A DNA stretch of 64,000 nt from Vanilla planifolia (Eukaryota > Streptophyta > Magnoliopsida > Asparagales > Orchidaceae), in assembly GCA_023846275.1 (NCBI GenBank), contig JAIUJO010000069.1:502501-566500 (forward strand), given 5' to 3'. The notes beneath the pieces were generated by a model that saw only the letters and a list, made by a program, of their open reading frames with translations, had not been told where the DNA came from and ran no database searches. Of the stretch, positions 15,733-29,200 are shown piece after piece; position 1 is the first letter of the stretch, and every line of letters begins with the position of its first letter. A program made the translations under genes and the position numbers.

Positions 15733-16198
15733 ATGTGTTATGTGTGCTTGCATATGTTCATGTGTGTGTATACATGTACAAGCATGTCTGTGTACATGTG
15801 TGTTCATGCATGAATGTGCTTGTCTCCTTATGTACAAGTGCACTCACAAGTGCATGTGTGTGTTATTCCTTATGGGTGTAGCTTTTTGTGCATGTGTGTA
15901 GGAGTGCTTCTGTGCATGTATGTGTGCAAGTATGGTTGTGTGTGTGCATATGTCCATGTGTAAGTGCTTGTGTGTGTATATGCATGCGTGTGTGTGGGTT
16001 TCTAAGCATAAGTGTGTGTGTGTGTGCATGCATGTGTATGCGTGGGTGTATAATTGAGTCTTTCTACATGTGTTTATTTGTGTGTTTCTATGTCCATACA
16101 TGGTTATGTATTCAAGTCTTTGTGCATGTATGTGTGTCCATGGTTGTGCATGCAATAGTGTATGGGTTTCTATGGTTGTGTTTGTGAGAGTAAATGTG

Positions 16199-16214
16199 TA
16201 TGTGCATTCACATA
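16199..16214. other. Hairpin at TG-to-CA strand switch
   Basis: TATGTG and CACATA form 6-bp inverted arms around a CATT loop where the + strand returns from TG-rich to CA-rich. Segmental duplicate A starts immediately to the right (16,216), so this hairpin marks a rearrangement junction. Confidence 0.7.
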
Positions 16215-16215
16215 T

Positions 16216-17100
16216 ACAAACAAGAACCCAAACACCCCCTAAGCACACACACACACACACACACTCAAATGCTCACAAACTCAAACATGCATACACACAT
16301 TGACATGCTCACATACACATGTACATGCATATGTGCACACACACAAATTCAAACATGCATTTGCTGACCAACACACACGTACATGCACACACATATGACA
16401 CACGTATGCATGCACAAACTTAACCACGTGCAATGGTACATACACACACACACACACACTCAACACATGCATGCATATACATGGGTATAGATACACAGGT
16501 GCACACACACGTACAAACACATGCACAAACATACACAAACATAAATAAATATAGGCATATGTATACATGACTACAAGCATGCACACACACACATATAAAC
16601 ACAAATTCATAATCACACAAATGCACATGCATGCACACACACACACGAACACATACCCACCACCCATGCACACACACATGTGCCTGCATGAACACACACA
16701 CAATTACACACACACACGTGAACTCATGCACTCATATACATATGCACACACATAAAGACCAATATACATCCACACAAATGTGCACTCGTACATATATGCA
16801 TGTGTACACATGCATGCATATAGACAAATGTATGCATGCACACACACACATATTCAAATGCATATGCATACATATTGATACACCTCAGTAGACATGCACA
16901 CACATACACTTGCATGCACATGCATATATATATACAAGCATACCCACACATGCACACACATACACACATGCACACATATGTATCCATGTAGACACACACA
17001 CACACATGTACTCACATGCATGTGCAAAGCAATGTACACATGCCTACACACAAGTGCACACACACACACAAGAATGCACATGTGCATGCACAAGCACATA
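16216..17100 (+). repeat. Segmental duplicate A, copy 2
   Basis: Diverged copy of 1,210-2,050 in the same orientation. Its left edge is flush with the strand switch at 16,199-16,214, so the duplication breakpoint and the orientation change may be one event. The right edge is fuzzy, because after about 17,100 only generic CA repeat is shared. Confidence 0.8.
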
Positions 17101-17283
17101 CACAAAAACATATATATACACATATGCACACACACACCTATATAGATACACACACATAGACTCATGTACACAGATATACACTCACATATACAAATACGAA
17201 TACACGCACATGTACACAATGACATACACACGTACACACAAGTGCACAGAAGTAACACACATGCACATATCCATGCAAACTCA

Positions 17284-17293
17284 CCCCCCCCCC
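17284..17293 (+). repeat. C10 homopolymer in CA repeat
   Basis: Ten consecutive C lie inside CA repeat, in the same strand sense as the G10 run of the TG block at 13,792-13,801. Confidence 0.9.
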
Positions 17294-18319
17294 ACACACA
17301 CACAAATTTATCCACACATTAACACACACAATGACCCATGCATGCACACTCACATGCATGATAATACACAAAAAAGTATACACACATACACACACAATCA
17401 CACATAATTCCCTATAAACATATATAGACATGCACTCACATAGACACACATGCATAGAAACACACACACAAAAATATGAGAATGCAGAAAAACAAACAAA
17501 AATAAGCACACCCATCCTAAAAAACATAGAAAAATGCACATGCACACCCACTTGAACACACATGTACCTTACCAGGAGACACCCACACACACACACACAC
17601 ATAGGCTCACAAATAGGTACACCCTTTCACACACACATATGATCAAGCATGCACACACACACACACAAATACATGCATGCACAACTACTTACCCATGTAG
17701 ACACCCACACACACACATTGGCTCACAAAGATGTACACACTCATGCACAAACACACAGACATGCACACATAGACATACACATGCACATGTATACATATAC
17801 ACGTAATAACATGCACACATGCACATGCATACATACACACTTACAGATGCACATGTTCATGCAAATGTAAGCATGCACAAAAGCACAAACACACATACAC
17901 ATAGTAGTTCATGCATGCTAGGACACATAGTTGTACTTAGATGCACACATACACACATGCATGAATGAACACACATGCACACACTCACATACACTCCACA
18001 GTCACTAATGCACACACATATACATGTGTACGCATGGCTTTATACATGCACACACACACATGGATACACGTGCATAAACAAAAGCACATATATACAAATG
18101 CATACCCACATAAGAACAAGGCACATGCACATATAGACAGACATGTAGACATAAATGAACACATGCACCTGCATGCATGCATACATGCACACACACGCAT
18201 ACACACATGCACGCTCACACGAACATACCTATCTACACACACATACACTAGCACAGCCACATGCATTCATAAACATAAGCACATATGCACACAGACACAC
18301 ACATATATAGACATACATG

Positions 18320-18700
18320 CTTAAACACATACATGCAAGCATGTATACATTGACACACATTGGTACACATTCACTCACTCATGCATGCACACACACACAT
18401 GAACAAGCACATAAAGACATACACATACACACTTATAGACATGCATACCTACACAGAGAGATATGTGCACACATAGACACACGTTTTCATGCACACATGC
18501 TCACACACACACACACACATAAAAACAAACACACGTGCTCAAAAACACCAACATGCATGCACACAGACACAGGCGCACAACAAGCACACACACATGCATA
18601 AGCACATGTACAAGTCATGCACACACACCCACACACACTTGGACATTCAAGCACAGACTCACATTCAAATACACATGCATGCACACACACTGACACATAC
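18320..18700 (+). repeat. Segmental duplicate C, copy 1 (about 880-bp offset)
   Basis: Matches 19,200-19,580. Shared landmarks in order are GTATACAT-GACACACAT-GGTACACATTCACT, CACACATGAACAAGCACA, a run ending in AACACCAACATGCATGCA, and CATGCATAAGCAC. The offset is about 880 bp, so a second level of tandem duplication exists inside the CA repeat. Confidence 0.75.
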
Positions 18701-19199
18701 GCATAAGTAGAAACACACACATACTCATGCACACACAAAAAGGCACACATGCATATGTGCATCCACATGCACATGTGCATGTAGGCATACACACACATGC
18801 ACATACACACTTAAGCACGCACATATGAACACACACATGCACCTATGCTCATATACACACATGCATGCACACACATAAGCATACTGACACCCACCCACAC
18901 ACACCCTTACCCCCACACACAAGTATGCATACATAAGAACACACATACAAACACACACATCCATGCACATGCTTGTGCACATGCACAGATAAGAGAACAC
19001 ACACACTAACATGCACACATGCATGTACATAACCACACATCCACATGCAAATGCATGCAACCACATACATGCAAATGCATGCATCCACAAAGGCATGCAC
19101 ACACATGTACACACATAAACATGCATACACATGCATAAGGACGCATGCACAAACATAGACAAGCACAAATAGGCCAATGCATATGCACACAAACATATA

Positions 19200-19580
19200 G
19201 ACAAGCATGCATGTATACATAGACACACATAGGTACACATTCACTTATGCATACATGCACACACACACATGAACAAGCACACAAACACATACACATGCAC
19301 CCATAGACATGCACATACACACGCACATAGGTGCACACACACACATATACACACACTAACTCATGTAGACACGCTCACACACATAAACACATGCACATGT
19401 ACACACACAAAAACACAAACATATGTGTGCACAAACACCAACATGCATGCAAACAAACACACACACACACAACATGCACACAGACATGCATAAGCACTTG
19501 CACAATTCATACACATAGAACCACACACACATTCAAATACACACACATGCACAGACACATACATACATAAAGACACTCAT
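19200..19580 (+). repeat. Segmental duplicate C, copy 2
   Basis: Second copy of 18,320-18,700 with the same ordered landmarks. It lies just upstream of duplicate B copy 2. Confidence 0.75.
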
Positions 19581-19694
19581 ACGTGTGTGCACCCGTACAC
19601 ACATGTGCATGTAGGGATACACACCTATCCACACACCCACATGCAAGCACAAATGAACATATACATAATAACACATATACAAATGAATACACAC

Positions 19695-20215
19695 ATGCAT
19701 ACAATCATGCACACACACTTATAGACACAACACACAAGTACACATACATAAAGCACATGTAGATAACCTACACAAACACGCACACACATGCATGAACACA
19801 CACAAATACAAGCACATACACATAGACATGCACTCACACTCACACATATGTATAAGCACACAAACATATACACAATCAGAAATGCACATACATGCATACC
19901 CATATGCACGCACATGTACACAGGCACACACATGAACACACACCCACATGCATGCACACACACTCAATGGCACACATAACAACACATACACACACACACA
20001 CAATACAATATACATAGACGTATGCACATAAAAAAAAAACATGCATGTGTAGAAATACACATGCATGCATGCACACATCCATGAGTAAAAGCAAACATTG
20101 ACACATGTAGGAATGTGTACACATACAAATGCATACCCAAGAACACAAATGCATGTAAACATACACATAAGCATGTGCACACAACCATATGCATGCATGC
20201 ACAAATATACACACA
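19695..20215 (+). repeat. Segmental duplicate B, copy 2
   Basis: Diverged counterpart of 9,180-9,700, with anchors GCACATGTAGATAACCT at 19,753, CATAACAACACA at 19,975 and AAGAACACAAATGCATG at 20,139. The order is conserved and the offset nearly constant. Confidence 0.8.
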
Positions 20216-23200
20216 TACATGTAAACATAATCATGCACACTTGCATAAACATGCACTCTGAATGCACACACATACACACACACACACACCTAAATGCACA
20301 CACACATACACACACAAAGATGCACAAACAAACATGCACACACACACACACTTGCACACTCACACATACACTTGCATGCAAGCACACTTGTACAAACAAA
20401 CACATGTGCACACAAGTGCACATATATATACATACACACACAAGCAAACACACAAACACATACATGCTCTAAACCCACACAGATACGCACACATAGATAT
20501 GCACACAAATGCACACACATGCATAAATACACTCATAGGCATAACAACACACACACATGCACACACATACAGCAACACATAACCACTCACATGCAAGCAC
20601 ACACATGCAATGCACACACATAGACAATACAAAAATACCCAGGCACACTCAAGCACATATATACATCCACACATACACATATGCACTCATACACATACAT
20701 GGACAAAAGAACCCATAAGAACTCACATCCATGCCCACACACATAATCACATAGATGTGCATGTACACACACAAAAACACAAGCATGTATACACACACAA
20801 ACACACGCATACATACACAAACATGCACCCACACTCATACAAGATCACATACACACTCTAACATGCACACAAACTTACACCACATGAAAATGCAAACACA
20901 CATGCACACACAGGCACATGCATGCATACATGCAAAAACACATACATATGTATACAATGTCCATATGTATGCACACACACACACGTGCATGAACTAACAC
21001 ACCCACACATGCACACACACACACACACACGTGGCTGCAGACAAACAAACTCAGACACACATACTTGCAAACGCACACACATGCACCCACATCCACATGC
21101 ACACATGGATCCACACACAAACACATATACATATGCAAAGCACTCACACTTATAAATATGCATGTAATCACATGCAAAAACATAAGCATAATCACACACA
21201 TGAAACAAGCATGCACACACACATGCACTCATGCACACACACACGCCCAAATACCAACGAACACCCATACACAGAAAGATGCACATGCACACATATGCAC
21301 CTACTCATTAACACATTTACATGCTTGCACACACACCTACACACAAACATACCTACACACAAATATGCACACATAAAGATATGCACACAGATCCAAATGT
21401 GCATATGCAAACCCCCCTTCCCACACACACACACTCATATACATGCACACAGGCACACATACATATAAAGGTTTGCATTTGCATATGCACTAGAACACAC
21501 TCACATGTTTAAACACACACCCATAAGAACACACACACACATACACAAGCACACATGCAAAAACACATACAAGAATGTACACATACAGATACATAGGTAC
21601 ATGCACACATTAGAATGCACCCACACCCACACACACACACATGTTAGCTCTCTCACACACAAACCTAAACACATGTGCATGTGCATACACACATGCACAT
21701 GTACCCATTCACATGGGCACACACATATGCATGCACACATGCTCACACATAGACACACACACACACCAATACCAATGCATGTACACATGCACACGTGCAT
21801 GAATCAACACACACAAGAACACATACAAAGACTCCTATGCACACTCACACTAACACACTTACACATACACCTACATGCACACACATGCATGGAAACACAC
21901 TAACACTTATGTGCATGCATGCATAAACACACACACACACACAAACACATACATACACACACATTTACACATATGCACACAAGTATTAATAAGCACACTC
22001 ACACATGCATGCCAAAATATAGAAGTACATAGACACATACACATAAAAAAGACATACATATGCTCCCAAATGTACACACACACACATGTAAACACATACT
22101 CACACATTCACACACATGCACACACACACACATGTATAATTGCACTCATTCACACATTCACACACAAATATACACATGCATAAGTTTGCACATACCACGC
22201 AGATGCACATGAACACACACACACACTCGAACACATGCACATGCATGCACACACTCAAACACACACTCACTCTCTCACACAGGTATACACAAATGAATGC
22301 TTGTGGTGTAGACATGAACACCACATAAATGCACACACACATGCATACTCATGCATAAACATGAACACACACCTACACAAACTAATGCACACATGGACAT
22401 ACACATTTGCACATGATTTCACACCTGCACACACACAAATATACAAACACAAGCACACCCACATGAATGCACATAGGAATGCACACACACACATGCATAA
22501 TATGCACACACACACACATGAACATGAACATGCATTCACACAACTTCTCATGTAGACAAACACATGTACCCACGAAATTATACGTATGAGCACACTCACA
22601 AATGCATGTATGAACCCCTCATGCATATGCACATGGATATGCACATGCAGATGCACACACACACATGTCATGTTCACACATACGAGTACATAAGACACAA
22701 GCTCCATCAAACTCGTACTCAGACAAGAAAACAGTCACTTGCACAAGTACACACATGCAAAGAGACACATAAGCAAACACACACATATATGCACATACAT
22801 TTGTGCAAACACACAAACACACACATGCATAAGTGTGTTCACATAGACACACATTCATGCAAATACATACACTAACATGTGTGGACTTGCACACTTGTTC
22901 ATATGTACACACACACATGAACATGTGCACATATGCAAAAATGCATGCACAGGCACACACCCACCCTAACACAAATGTACAAACATAGAGGCATGGGCCC
23001 ATGCATATGAGTGCAAGCATACATGTACTCATGTATGCACCCACACTAACAAAAGCACACTTATACATACAAATTCACAAATACACACACACAATAACAC
23101 ATATATGTAAACATGTGCACACACATGCACAGAAACTAAAGCATAGACCACTAACACACACACACAGGCATAAATCCTAACACAGACACGTAGACACATA

Positions 23201-24639
23201 AACATGCAAATGCATATGCAATCACATATAGGCCAATAAGCACACAAAAATAAATACACATACATATGCATGCACATATGAACTCACACATATGCATAAC
23301 ACATACAAACACACACATACACACACTCACTTGCAACTCATATAAGTGTTCTCACATGAACGCTTGTGCACATGCATCCGTACTCATGCATGTACATGTG
23401 TGCACATGCACACACACATGCATATATACACAAGTAGACACATGCACATGTATTCACAAACATACATGCATATGCATGCACACACACACACACAAACAAG
23501 CACACCCACACATATACAAACATGTAAAAATATGCAAACATCCAAACACAATATGCACATAGACACACATGCCTATATGTTGGCACACACACATAAACAC
23601 ATACAAGTACACATGCACACACATGCATACATATACAAAAACACATGTACATGTAAATGATGACATGCATGCGTACATGCACACACACATGCACTAACTG
23701 ATCCAAACACATGATGCACTTGCATGATCACACACACATGCACACAAACACATGCATGTACACTCACCCATACACACACACATCAACACACACACACATA
23801 CACATATTGATACACAGGCATAAATACCCACCCTTGCACAGACACACACATGCATACTAATGCATGCAGACACACCCGACCACACACGCATGCACATATA
23901 CACACATACATACAAGCACACATATGCACATAGATATATAACACACACAAAAAGATATTCATGCACATGCACACACACACACACGCACTTGCACAACAAT
24001 ACACACACATGCACATGCACAAGGACACACACGCACATGCATGCACACACACTCAACCATACAAGCACACATACATATAGGCTCATAGACTTACACATAC
24101 ATAGGCACATTGGTACACACACCCATATAAACACACACACTAACACTTGCATGCCCACACACATGCACATGCCCAAGCATATACACATGCACACATAGAA
24201 AAATGCACATCCACACACATGCATGCACACATGCACATAAACATTCACACACATGAATATGCAAATATGCATGTGCATGCAGTCATATAAAAAAACATGT
24301 GTGCTTGCGCACACACACAAGCACACAGATGGACCCAAACCCATATGCAAAAACACACATAAAGACATACAATAACAAAAACATACCACAAACATATATG
24401 CATATGCACACATTGACACACTAATATAGATGGACATACATGTATACGTACACAAACAAACAGAGACACACATATAAAAATACTTGCAAACATAAAAACG
24501 CATGCAGACCTACACACATGCCCAATACAACCACACACACACATGTTTGTACACACATATATATGCACTCACAAACATGCATGCATATATACATACATAT
24601 ATGCAAACATAAATGAACACATACAGGTAAGCATAAAAG

Positions 24640-26237
24640 AACTTTGGGTTTCTTTCCTCTTTCTCTAATAATCTAATTCTAGCCTTTTGATGCCAAAATG
24701 ATTATAGTGGAATTAAGAAGATTCTCTTACACGTTTAACAACTCCCTCCTTAATTCCTTCTCTTGAGCTTATTCAAATTATTTTTCTTTTTGTAGGACTT
24801 GATCTTTAATAGATTTTATTGCATCTAATATATTACGAAACATTGTTTGTTATAGCCTTTATGATAAGCTTTTAATCATTTCAACTTAAATGCAAGTGCT
24901 CTCTTACCATAACTAGTAACAATTAGTTTCCAATTCTATTCTACAATGTATAGAAAGGATTAATAATTTGACCACAATTTCTATAATTTAAATTGCTTGG
25001 GGACTAATGAGGATTCCTTTGAGAAGTGTAGTAGTAGTGGAGCATGGTCTAAACCTATTGTTCTAAGGTGTTGAATTACAATAACAATAGCTTATTAATC
25101 TATTCTTGATTTACAAGATCTCCATCTAAAATCTTCTAGACTCGTCTTCCTTTTCTTTTATTAGACCAAGTGAAAGGATTTCTCAAGAATGATAACTCCT
25201 TCACTACATAATAATTAATAAAGATAGAGAATTCTTGAATAGCTTCCCATTAAGGAATAAAGTGTCTTTTGTACTCATCTAAAAAAGCCACTATGTTAAA
25301 TTTTCCTCTAATTAACCATGGAATGTGTAAACCTCTACAGTTTGTTTGAGACTTTGCTAGAGGGCTCTTCTATTAGTGAATGAACTCTTTGTATAAACAA
25401 ATAAACAATAAGTATACTTGTTCTATTCTTCATTCTTTACATATCAATGTATGAATTGCTCTTTGCTCAGTATAACTTGGTAAGAAAAACAATTGTTCCA
25501 TAAGATCCAAATCTTATTTTTTATGTCCCATGTTTTTTTTGGTAATTTGAATAGCCCAAGAGCTTTTGCAAATGCTTCTAGGACTATTTGGCTTGTAAGG
25601 TATATTTTTATTTTTTTCTTGGCCCTTCTATTTAAGACAAGTGTGAAGACTTCATCATTGAAATGTAACAAGCCAAAGGCTCATTCTTGAAGATTTTTAT
25701 AAAATTTCTTAAATGATTGGAGATCATTTTTTTGTTGAGCTCTATCTTAGGTTATCTCAAAATTTGATATAGAGGCTTATTTTTTGCACTCTCTTTGAAT
25801 TTTTCTTAGAATATTGCAATCATATGTAATTCAATGAGTAAGATGATTAGGAACCATAACTTGATTGAGTTCTCTGTTAATTAATCGAAATCCATAAGAT
25901 TTATTGCTACCTTTAAGAGGAATTTCTTTTACTTTTGGGTTAAGGATCTATGTTAGCTTTGGGTATTGTATGTCTATTTCATAGATTTATTTGTTATTAT
26001 TGTTTGAACAATTGGCATTCCTTATCACTTAGATGTTCCACCTCTCTTCAGGCTATGAAGTTAAAGGAATTTGAGCAATCAAATCTATAAAAAGTTGTGG
26101 GGTCACATGATCCATAGAGGAATTTTTGTTATTCATAATGTGTTTGCACTAGAGAATGTTGTGTCCCTACTTATAGCATTCTTGACAATATGAGGGCAAG
26201 TTATCATATTGAACTTCTATCAAAAACCATTGTTAAA
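24640..26237 (-). pseudogene. L1-type LINE fragment (ORF1 zinc knuckle plus ORF2 endonuclease), decayed
   Basis: Read on the minus strand, this block holds the end of a plant LINE ORF1 and the start of ORF2. At 26,217-26,146 it reads VQYDNLPSYC and continues as a C-x2-C-x4-H-x4-C zinc knuckle, with in-frame TAG at two positions. Further on come IWILWNNCFSYQV and EQFIH (25,510-25,444), PWLIRGKFNIVAFLDEYKR (25,321 downward, where an active endonuclease has GDFN), NPFTWSNKRKGRRV (25,180-25,139) and DHAPLLLHFSKESS (about 25,050-25,007). These are successive blocks of the LINE endonuclease/exonuclease/phosphatase fold. Several frameshifts and stops break it. There is no reverse transcriptase, and much of the ORF2 N-terminus is missing. 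Active elements of this kind nick the target DNA and prime reverse transcription there. Both ends abut CA repeat, and I see no clear target-site duplication. The longest open stretch, 75 codons at 25,444-25,671, is a remnant and not a gene. Confidence 0.87.
26146..26187 (-). other. CCHC zinc-knuckle remnant of LINE ORF1
   Basis: On the minus strand the cysteine codons TGT (26,187-26,185), TGC (26,178-26,176) and TGC (26,148-26,146) and the histidine codon CAC (26,163-26,161) have exact C-x2-C-x4-H-x4-C spacing. They follow the DNLPSYC lead-in typical of plant LINE ORF1 and related zinc-knuckle proteins. TAG codons at 26,169-26,167 and 26,151-26,149 probably replace Trp and Gln. Confidence 0.85.
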
Positions 26238-29200
26238 AACACATGCTCTCACATATACGTACACACACAGGCACACACACACATGCACCAATGCAAACAC
26301 ATAGACATAAACAAGCATGGAGACACATGGATGTGCATAAACACATAAGCACACACTTAGATTTACACACATGTATGCACACATATACACATGCACAACC
26401 TTAAACACACAGACACACATATACACACAAACATTCACATACACACACATGCACATGCACATGCACATAAATGCCTACATATACACATACACATGCACAC
26501 ACATCCAAGAACACTCACACTAACACACACACACAAAAGCTCACATAAACACCCATGCATAGGTACACACATGCACACATAATGACATACATGTAGATAC
26601 ACACACACACATGCATGGACACACACACAATATGATGCACACACACATGCACTCACATCACCGTACCAACGAACACGAACACATGTACATACATTTACAC
26701 ACAAATCTACATGAAAGCACGCCTGTGCATGCATGCACCCACACACACACTCATACATATGCACACACACACAGACACACCAACAAACACACCACTATGC
26801 ACATACATGCATTGAGACAGATGCATGAACATGCACACACACACAAACTGACATAAACACATACACACACACACACATGCATAAGAACAAACACTCACAT
26901 GTACATGCTCAAATTTACACACATACACACACACATGCATGTGCACATGCACACTCACACATGCATAGACATGATCACAAACACACATAAGCACACACAC
27001 ATGTACAAGCATAAACCCATCCAATAAACTTGCATGCATGCATGAACACAAACATGTGCACACACAAACACTCAAGAACACAAACATTTACATACTAAAA
27101 CACACACAAAAGCATGCATACATATATGTTTGAACACTTACACACAACTATACACACATGCACCAACAAACAGCCCCCCTCACACCCACATGCACTTGCA
27201 CATGAACACACGTGCACATACACATAATCCCACATATGTGTAGACATAGGCACATGCACTCAAACATACACACACACATACATACGTTCTCTCAAAAACA
27301 CTCACACAAACATGCACCCACACTTAGATACACACACGTGCATTTGTAAACACACACAAAAACATGCATGCACATGGACACACATAAGAATACATGCAAA
27401 CACTCATGAGTACATGCACACAGATATAGTTACATGTGCACATACACACACACACACATATATAAACATACTCACAAATGCATGCACAACACACACATAT
27501 GCACATGTATGAAAACATTTTCAAGCTTGCATACAAACATACAACCATTCATTGCAGACATGCAAACACAAATGTGCATATGTATACACATAGACACACC
27601 CACAGACATGCACACATGTCACACATGCATATGCACAAACACATGCACACATATGCTCACACATACACACAAATTCACACTCACAAATGCACACACATGC
27701 CATGAATGCATGCATGCATAGTATATAAAAACAAACACATACACACACTCTTGCACACAACACACATATTCATGCAAACACACACAAATGCACCCACAGA
27801 CTCAATTACACTCATGCACACACATACATAGTCTTGTAAATGAGCACACACACTCATACACACACACACACACACTAACATATACACATACATGTACACA
27901 TGCATGCACATGTGCATGAAATGCTCTAACACATGTACATGTACATATAAACATGCACACGTGTACACATGCACATGCACACACGAATGCAAATACAAAT
28001 GCATAAAAGCACCCCCACCCACACATGCACACAACACATGAACATATGCATACATAGACATGCACACTCACTCACATACGTACCCATAAGAATAGCTGCT
28101 CACACACAGATCCTCAAAAGCACACCTACATGCACACACACATATGACCATGCACGCATGAACATGCACACACATATTACTGCACATTCACAACCATACA
28201 AAAAAACATGCACACATACACACTTTTACACACACATGCACTTATGCACATGCCTGAACATATTCACGCACACACACAAACATGCAAACACATATTCACA
28301 CATGTGCACATTACAACACACACAATCAAGTATACACAAACATACAAACTTATGCACACATATACATGCACACACACATATGCATATGCACACATATACA
28401 TGCACACACACACATATGCACACATGAACATGCATAAATAAATGCTACAAGCATGTACACACACATATACATATGTGCATGTTCACACATGCATAAAACA
28501 AATGCATATGCACAAGGTCATGCACAAACAAACACATACACACACATATACACAAGTGCATGCACATGCAATCATACACACACAAGCACATATACACATG
28601 CACACTCACATGCACATGAACACACATACACACATGCATAAACATATGAAAACACACACACACACATGCATGCACACACACATACTCACATGTAGAGACA
28701 CACACACATGCATGTGTCTGTATGCACACACATGCTGACACACACACACCCACACACATGAACACACAGACACACACGTGCATGCACCCATATACACACA
28801 TGCATGCAAGCACACACACACACATTTACATATATACACAAGCATGCACACATACACACACACATGAATTAATGCACATATAGACACGCACACACAAATA
28901 GATACACACAAACACATACACATTCACACACATGCACACACACATGCACAAATGTTCACACAAGTAGACACACACAGATTTACACACATGCATGTCCATA
29001 ATCACAGAAACACACTCACATATACATGCATCAACACATGTACACATATGCACCCACAACCACATGCACACACACACACCAACATGAGTGACACACATGA
29101 ACAAGCACACACCCACAAAAACACACACAAATGCATAAACAAGCACAAGTAAAAATGCACTCATGCATGCATAATAGTGTGCAAACACATAGTCACATGC

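Larger units (their letters stand above)
10966..16204 (-). repeat. AC/GT island, block 2 (TG on + strand)
   Basis: The same kind of degenerate repeat as block 1, but in the opposite orientation: the + strand is TG-rich with CA, TA and GCATG interruptions. It contains the only two long (AT)n tracts of the island, a G10 run, and short local duplications such as GTGTGCAAATCAATGTGT at 14,208 and again at 14,314. Both ends coincide with abrupt strand switches, so the block may be an inverted segment of a once uniform island. No gene is visible. Confidence 0.96.
16205..24639 (+). repeat. AC/GT island, block 3 (CA on + strand)
   Basis: About 8.4 kb of degenerate CA repeat in the same orientation as block 1. 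It carries the second copies of duplicates A and B and an internal duplication of about 880 bp. Copies A and B occur in the same order as in block 1 but closer together, which suggests that block 3 is a diverged, shortened duplicate of block 1. A C10 run lies at 17,284-17,293. No gene is visible; the array ends where the LINE fragment begins. Confidence 0.96.

Noticed and set aside
25444-25671. 75-codon open frame as an independent small gene
   Set aside because: It is a stretch of the broken LINE ORF2 endonuclease region (IWILWNN and EQFIH blocks) and continues in other frames on both sides.
24640-26237. Possible endogenous pararetrovirus fragment because of the zinc knuckle
   Set aside because: The motifs that follow (PWLIRGKFN, NPFTWSNKRKG, DHAPLLLHF) are those of a LINE endonuclease, which pararetroviruses lack.
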